Shown here: in pieces, positions 58,553-64,000 of the stretch
Layout of the letters: every line of letters starts with the position of its first letter
Position numbering within the stretch: the stretch's first letter is position 1
Source of the DNA: Zychaea mexicana
Lineage: Eukaryota; Mucoromycota; Mucoromycetes; Mucorales; Lichtheimiaceae
Length of the DNA: 64,000 nucleotides
Assembly: GCF_025766255.1 (NCBI RefSeq)
Contig: NW_026516702.1
Span: forward strand, 186,001-250,000
Direction: 5' to 3'
Notes under the pieces: model-generated
Told to the model about the DNA's origin: nothing
The model's database searches: none
What the model saw: only the letters and a program-made list of their open reading frames with translations
Program-made: the position numbers and the translations under genes

Positions 58553-58923
58553 CTAAAAAGGAACCGTGATAGGTTATAAAAAAGGGAGAAAGAAGGGAAA
58601 GAGGAAAGGAGCAGCAAAAAGCGCGAGAAAGAAACTATGCGTGTTTGCGCACTCCCCACCCCCACAATTTGAAGGGAAAAAAAAAGTGTGTAAACGCACT
58701 CGCGTAAGAAAGAATTCTGTGGGGTAGGCCATGTGAAAAAATCGTTGTCTGGGAAATGATTTGACTTGAGTTTTTTTTATGCGAAAAGAGTAATAATAAT
58801 ACGTAAAGAAGACATGCAAACAGCGGAACGGGGGTATATCTTTTTCTTGGTTAAATATGTACATAATACAGACTGCTAGGAAGAGAACATGTCTCTCTTG
58901 TTTCTTGACTACACTACCAGCAG

Positions 58924-59569
58924 CTACTGCTGCTTGTTTTGCTGCGGTGCGTTGTGAGGATGGTGCTGGTGCTGCAGATCTGGCTGCAGCTGCTGCAGTT
59001 GTTGTTGTTGTTCTTGTTGTTGAGGCTGTATCATGCCATGGATCTCGGGCTGCAGTCGTGGATTGGCTTCCACCAGCTCACTGATCAACTCAATCAGTTT
59101 CCCTTTATCCAGCGGCGCTATATCGAGAAACATTAGTCTGTTTGTCGAAAATTTCAAACGAGGCTGCTCAAACAGATAGCCACTCTACCTAGTAGTTTAT
59201 CCAATGGAAACTGCTGTTGCTGTTTCTCAATACCGGTCCGATTCCGTTTGATCGTATGCAGCATTTTGTCATGTTTACTCCTGGGTGATGTTGCAACGTC
59301 CAATTGTTCAAACGAATTAACCCATGTGTCTTCCATTAAATCATCTTCAGATGCTCGTCGCTTACGACCTACAACATGTTTAAAGCTTTGTTAGATTTTT
59401 GTTTCCTTTGGAATGTAGCTTTATATCACATACCTTTGGTTTGCAGATCTTCTTGATGCAACGGTGAGATTGGTGCTGAGTAGAATGCAGGTGTTTTTGG
59501 CTTTCCAAAATAATGGGACGACTTGTATAATTGCTGTTGTTGTCGAAATATGCTGTTTTGACTTGTCAT
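58924..59569 (-). CDS. Cut8/Sts1-like tethering factor for the nuclear proteasome
   Basis: Three exons, 59569-59434, 59368-59189, 59117-58924, 169 aa. Cut8/Sts1 anchors 26S proteasomes at the nuclear envelope. Seen: an N-terminal basic segment with GRKRRASEDDL (candidate NLS), FPLDKLLG, then LDKGKLIELISELVEANPRL followed by PEIHGMI, which matches the Cut8 core (L-D-K..L..LI..L...HP.L...I). The long C-terminal helical bundle of full-size Cut8 is missing; instead the protein ends in a Gln-rich low-complexity tail. It may be a short form, or the tail may be a divergent end. Family assignment is by the short core only. Confidence 0.65.
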
Positions 59570-61244
59570 TGTACAGGCAGTGCTTTACGTTGTGTGTGGT
59601 GTATACGTAATAGAAAAAAAAAAGAAAAAAAGAAAAGCTGGCTGAGATACCTCTATGCTCTATGCGAAAAATAGCACTTTCGGCATTGGGTCTGAAATAA
59701 AGGTTTGATACGCAGTGCGCACAATGCCCCGTTTCAACATACTAACGCCCCCGTTACTATCTGCTTTTCTTCCAGCACCGTCTTGCCTTGTCGCTGATAG
59801 GTGGCTTTCGCGTGTGCTCTCACACTATTATATTGTGGTCATGATATCATCATTACATAACCCTGATGACACATATGGGGAGTTAATAACGGGTTCGTAG
59901 AACGCAGTCTAGGTTGCCAAGTGGGCTTGGTGCTATTGTAATCGTCAACAAGAGCACCTCTTCAACAACCACGTTTTTCCTGTGAGTTTGAAGGATTGGC
60001 ACCTACCAGCAGCATGATCCTTCATGTTCACTATGTGGTCGGCTGCTGTCGCGATGCCCTGGGCACTTGAAACGGGGGTTGTCGCTGATTGTTCGTTGTT
60101 ACAAAGGAAGCACAAAGTTTAAGCCAAGTTTAGCAAGTGCGTATGTGCAACAAAGGGAGAACTACAGCTATCACCGAGTAATAAGTGCTACATTTCATCG
60201 ATTCCTTCATTAATAAATAGAGAGAGTGAGAGACACCCCTGTCCAGCGTCGCCGCTAACTTTTTCAATTAATCAATATTCCGGACATGAAAAATATTACC
60301 TAGCCAGGATTTATTTTTGGAGATCGATGATCGTTCTCTACTTGGTCAAAGTGCGCATAGACGGAAATTAGCTTGAAATCATGATGCATATCATACTATG
60401 CAGTAAACAAAGGGCTCCCTGTATTACTGGGCTGACGCACAAAACACCATCGTTGCATATAAATAAAGGAGCAACAAGCGATCTTTTTCTCTGTTATTTT
60501 CTATTGATTCCGCTGCATATATTGCATTCATAGCATCTGAAAAACAGAGAAAGAACAGCCGCTCGAGTTGAAAATATGGTGCCAGCAGCAGTTTGCCCAT
60601 TGCCAGCTTCTCAATTTCCACGTGTATCCATCTCCTTGATCGGCAATTATCGACACGTAGGAACGACAGAATAGACAGGTTGACCAATGTTGTATCACCA
60701 CACACACACGCCCTCCTCTTTCTCGAAAATCTGACGTTGCGGCAGACCGCTGCTACCATGCATCTTTGTGTGTATGTCGCAGATGTGCATTGCAAGGAGG
60801 AGGGAAGAAGTATTGTTAGCAGACACGCGAGAGGGCTGTGCGGACAGCAACAATTACAGGCACAATTACGCCAAATATTAAAACTATTTTCGGGGGGTGG
60901 GGAGTATCAAAAACGCGCGGCACACTCAACAATCAGCATCAGTTCATGTTGGCGCTTTTGTCCCGGTCCAGATGAGGATGCGCACCATAAGCTCGCGTGG
61001 TCGTACAGGCTAGCTGATTGGTCTGGGTTCCCGAGCATATTCTAAAAAATACACTGTTGCACCCGCAATCGAAACACAACACAATCACTTTTGGAAGCAC
61101 CGTTATTTTATTTGTTTTTTCGTTCGTTCGTTCGTTCTTTCTTTCCTGTTCTTCTCTCTTTCTCTCTTTTGCCCGCTTACTTCTTTTTGCTTCCTCTCTT
61201 CTTTCTACAAACAAACCAACAGCAGACTGGGAGGGGTATCGACG
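59570..61244. other. Intergenic region, divergent promoters
   Basis: No gene supported. A CT-rich leader with (TTCG)n repeats at about 61118-61140 precedes the ATG at 61245. Confidence 0.5.
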
Positions 61245-63629
61245 ATGGGCCTTTTAAAGATAAGCAGTTTCAAAAAGTCGCGTCGGAATAAGGAACAAGA
61301 CCCATATGCGCCACCACCACCAGGGACGGCTGCATCAGCAAAGGCACTGTCTTCTGCACCCGTGTCGAGTGCCCCGAAGCTCGAGCCACTGACGCTTGAT
61401 TTAGACTTTGATACGAGTCGCTCGTCCGTGCCACTAGCTCCTCCACCCGCTGCGCCTTCTGGTGTAGCTCAAGAGAATGCATCGGCCCCAACAGTCGTGC
61501 GAAAGCCTCTTGTAGCAACTGCAAGCTATGCAACGACTGCAACAGCAACTACAGCTGCGCCTGCTGGTCCGGGCGCTGGAAGCCTTTTCGATGATATCTT
61601 TGCTGAGCTCAAGAAACCTGTACCTGCCGAGCAACCATCAAGAGGTACGCTACAAACAGACTAGTGTATAAGCAAGATATGCAGAATAACCGTTTGCATT
61701 ATGCATGCATTCACACACAATTCATGCGTCCCCTTATTCTACCTTATTTGCAAACTAGATCCTGACTTGCAAAACGACTTGTCAATGTACTTGGCTTTGT
61801 CGAATTCGTTGGACCATGGCGGTAGCACGACGGCCACAACAAAGAACCAAAATGTCACTTCAAATGTCACCACCGCTTCCAAATTGGGCAATGGACCGAC
61901 AAACGCCGCACCCAGACCCTCCGACATGTTTGGTAGTGACAGCATTTACAGCAGCTATCTCAACAATTTACGCTTGACCGACGATAACAACAGTAATACG
62001 ATTACCACCAATACCTCTTCATTTAACGATAACTCCATGTTTGCGTCGCTCCTTAATCCTTCTTCCAACACCTCTACTCAGTACCAGCAGCAGCAGCAAG
62101 CAGCACCTCCACCACCACCGCCAACAACCCAAAAAGTGCTAGATTCCGATGTATCAGACGACGATGAGGACGATAAAAAGGACTCTAGTGAAGACGAAGA
62201 GGGCGAGAAAGACATGCGCATGACAAAAGGAATGCAGCCAATTATGGCACGACGAGGCCAGGATCATCGCCTGAATGTGGAGCGCAAAGTCAACAACTGG
62301 GCAACCCGTGTGGATCCAGAAGCAGAGTTGATCGAAATTAATGAAAACATGATTGAGCGTATGAAGGATCGACACAGACACCAATATCGTGTGGCTGCTA
62401 TGCGGCAACAGCAGCAACAGCAACAGATGATGTACAATGTATCTTCTCCACCCATGCAGCCAGCCATGTATTCTCCCGGTGGCGGTTTGGGCGATCCCAT
62501 GATGTACCCTCCACAGCCTCACCCTACTGCTATGGATCCGATGATGTATAATCCTCAGATGGATCCGATGATGTATAATCCTCAGATGGATCCGATGATG
62601 TATAACGGTGCCAACGGCACTAATGGTATGATTCCCCCAGCAGTACCACCAACTGGTATGCCACCTGTTCCGCTACCTCCACCTGCTCTCGCACAACAGC
62701 AAACTCCACAGTCTTCTGGGAGTTCTTCTGCGTCCCGACCACCACGTCGCTCAGAACCGACATCGCCAGTCCTTACTGCATCTACTGCTAGCTCAGTTTC
62801 TTCTTCGGATGGAGAGCCTGTGCCAACGTCGTCTGCACCAATTTCCAAAAAGAAGCACCGACGTCAGAGAAGCACTGGTTCAATTTCATCGGCAGAAAAT
62901 GTTGCAGCTGAAGCTGAAGCTCCTCCCGCCGCTACTAAAAAGACATCCAAGAAAAGCAGCAAGAAACAGCAGCAACAGAAAGCCGACTCTGTATCATCCG
63001 GTCATGATGTCTCTTCTGACGAGAAACCTATACAAAAGAAAGTGGAAGCTTTGGAGCACCAGTATCAACAAAAAGTTTCTAACAAAAAGAAACAGGATGA
63101 TGTCGCTGAACGCCAGCAATCTACTCCAAAGAAGAAGCATGCGGCAAAGACTGATACAGTTTCGTCCAGTCATCAGCCGGTAGTGTCTAGCAAGAAGAAG
63201 CATCACGATCAACAGCAACCTACACCGACGGAATCTGTCTCTTCGACTCGTAGTCATCACCAGTACAAAAAGAAACAGCAACAACCTGAGGCTGTTGTTG
63301 CAGCTCACGATCAACTTGTTGGCAAGAAAAAGAAGGAGACCAGTGGCAGCAAACCTGCATCCAAGCCTTCTAGTATTCGACGATCTAGCGTTAGCAGCAT
63401 CAATAGCAGCAGCAGCAGTAGCATCAGCAGCATTGAGCGACCCACCAAGGCCAAGCCAAGAGAAACAGATGCTGACGGAGACGACGAAGGCAGCGACGAC
63501 GGCCATAGCAGCAGCCGCGCTAACAGCGTTCGAAGCAAGAAGCATAACAAAAAGAAAGAGGAGTCGAAGCACCGTAGTCTGCGCCATTCCCGGTCTTTGC
63601 CGAACATCAAGAAGAAAAAGAAGAGGCAG

Positions 63630-63661
<32 letters not shown>

Positions 63662-64000
63662 GCATTACCAGCAGCAGGACGATCAGCAAAGCGTATCGTC
63701 ACCTCTGGTTGTACCACAGCGTAGCTCGTCGACAAATACGGCTCCACAACGACTAAAGCATGCAAAGAGCAACCCAGACATGCAACAACCACAACCTTAC
63801 GCCGGTTACTACTATCCTCAGCATGAACTCCAGCACGAATGGGACCGTATGCAGGCATACCAACGAGAACAACAGTTAAAACAACAGTACGTGCAACACT
63901 TTTATGGCGGTCGCCATAGAGGGGGAGGTCAGCACCACCCACCTTCCATGATGATGATGCCTGGCGGTTCTTCAGCTCACGTGCAAGCACCACAACACAT
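61245..64000 (+). CDS. Large low-complexity protein, function unknown (3' end beyond window)
   Basis: Two exons seen, 61245-61644 and 61759 to the right edge. It starts MGLLKISSFKKSRRNKEQDP, a basic N-terminus. A short segment looks conserved: LFDDIFAELKKPVPAEQPSR then DPDLQNDLSMYLALSNSLD, and later IMARRGQDHRLNVERKVNNW with ELIEINENMIERMKDRHRHQ. The rest is Pro/Gln/Met-rich, followed by more than ten lysine clusters (KKKH, KKKK) spaced by Ser/Gln segments, and polyglutamine near 63630. A 9-residue motif MDPMMYNPQ is repeated. I do not recognise a family; a basic, disordered scaffold is the plain reading. Confidence 0.75.
62532..62605 (+). repeat. 27-bp in-frame tandem repeat, 2.7 units
   Basis: ATGGATCCGATGATGTATAA begins each unit at 62532, 62559 and 62586. 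It encodes MDPMMYNPQ and lies inside the low-complexity gene. The units are identical over the compared bases, so the expansion is recent. Confidence 0.9.

Noticed and set aside
61018..61257. Open frame overlapping the CT-rich leader
   Set aside because: Its Phe/Ser/Leu composition simply reflects the CT-rich leader of the gene at 61245.
62994..63689. Minus-strand Leu-rich frame resembling a membrane protein
   Set aside because: Antisense of CAG/AAG repeats in the low-complexity gene.

Overview
The window is nuclear DNA of a filamentous fungus, most likely an early-diverging (Mucoromycota-type) one. The basis is many short GT-AG introns (about 60-150 nt), CT-rich leaders, poly-Q/poly-N tracts, secreted double-psi beta-barrel proteins, a Cut8/Sts1 protein, and decayed transposons. 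The lineage call is an inference; no species is named. Gene models were built by hand from splice sites. For the 13 complete models the exon lengths were checked to sum to a whole number of codons; the kinesin and the last gene run off the window, so only their internal junction phases were checked.

Layout. 1-4.6 kb: kinesin-4 motor gene (-), running off the left edge. 6.4-14.6 kb: a convergent pair of paralogous multi-exon genes built from three (+) and two (-) copies of a domain that looks like RNase H without its catalytic acids; I do not recognise a named family. 15.6-19 kb: decayed coding sequence, a transposase remnant and simple repeats. 19.3-21.6 kb: CLIP-170-like microtubule plus-end protein (-). 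22.6-23.6 kb: PNRC/Edc-motif protein (+). 24-37 kb: gene-poor, with LINE-like and LRR-like remnants, two small secreted double-psi beta-barrel genes and one 82-aa orphan.

37.4-51.9 kb: three consecutive same-strand Smr (MutS2-related endonuclease) genes, which I interpret as a local paralogue array. The first has a PAM2-like motif, CUE, two CCCH fingers, DUF1771 and Smr. The second has DUF1771-Smr only, and its first exon is interrupted by a 523-bp TA-flanked inverted-repeat element (pogo/Tc1-like MITE). The third has six CCCH finger pairs (12 fingers) before its Smr domain. Smr proteins with CUE domains (Cue2, NONU-1, N4BP2) act in no-go mRNA decay, so mRNA surveillance is the natural hypothesis; together with the PNRC protein this gives several mRNA-decay candidates in one window.

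52.3-64 kb: a coiled-coil orphan (+), a peroxisomal-type acyl-CoA oxidase (-), a Cut8/Sts1 proteasome tether (-) and a long low-complexity protein (+) running off the right edge. No rRNA, convincing tRNA or CRISPR array was seen.
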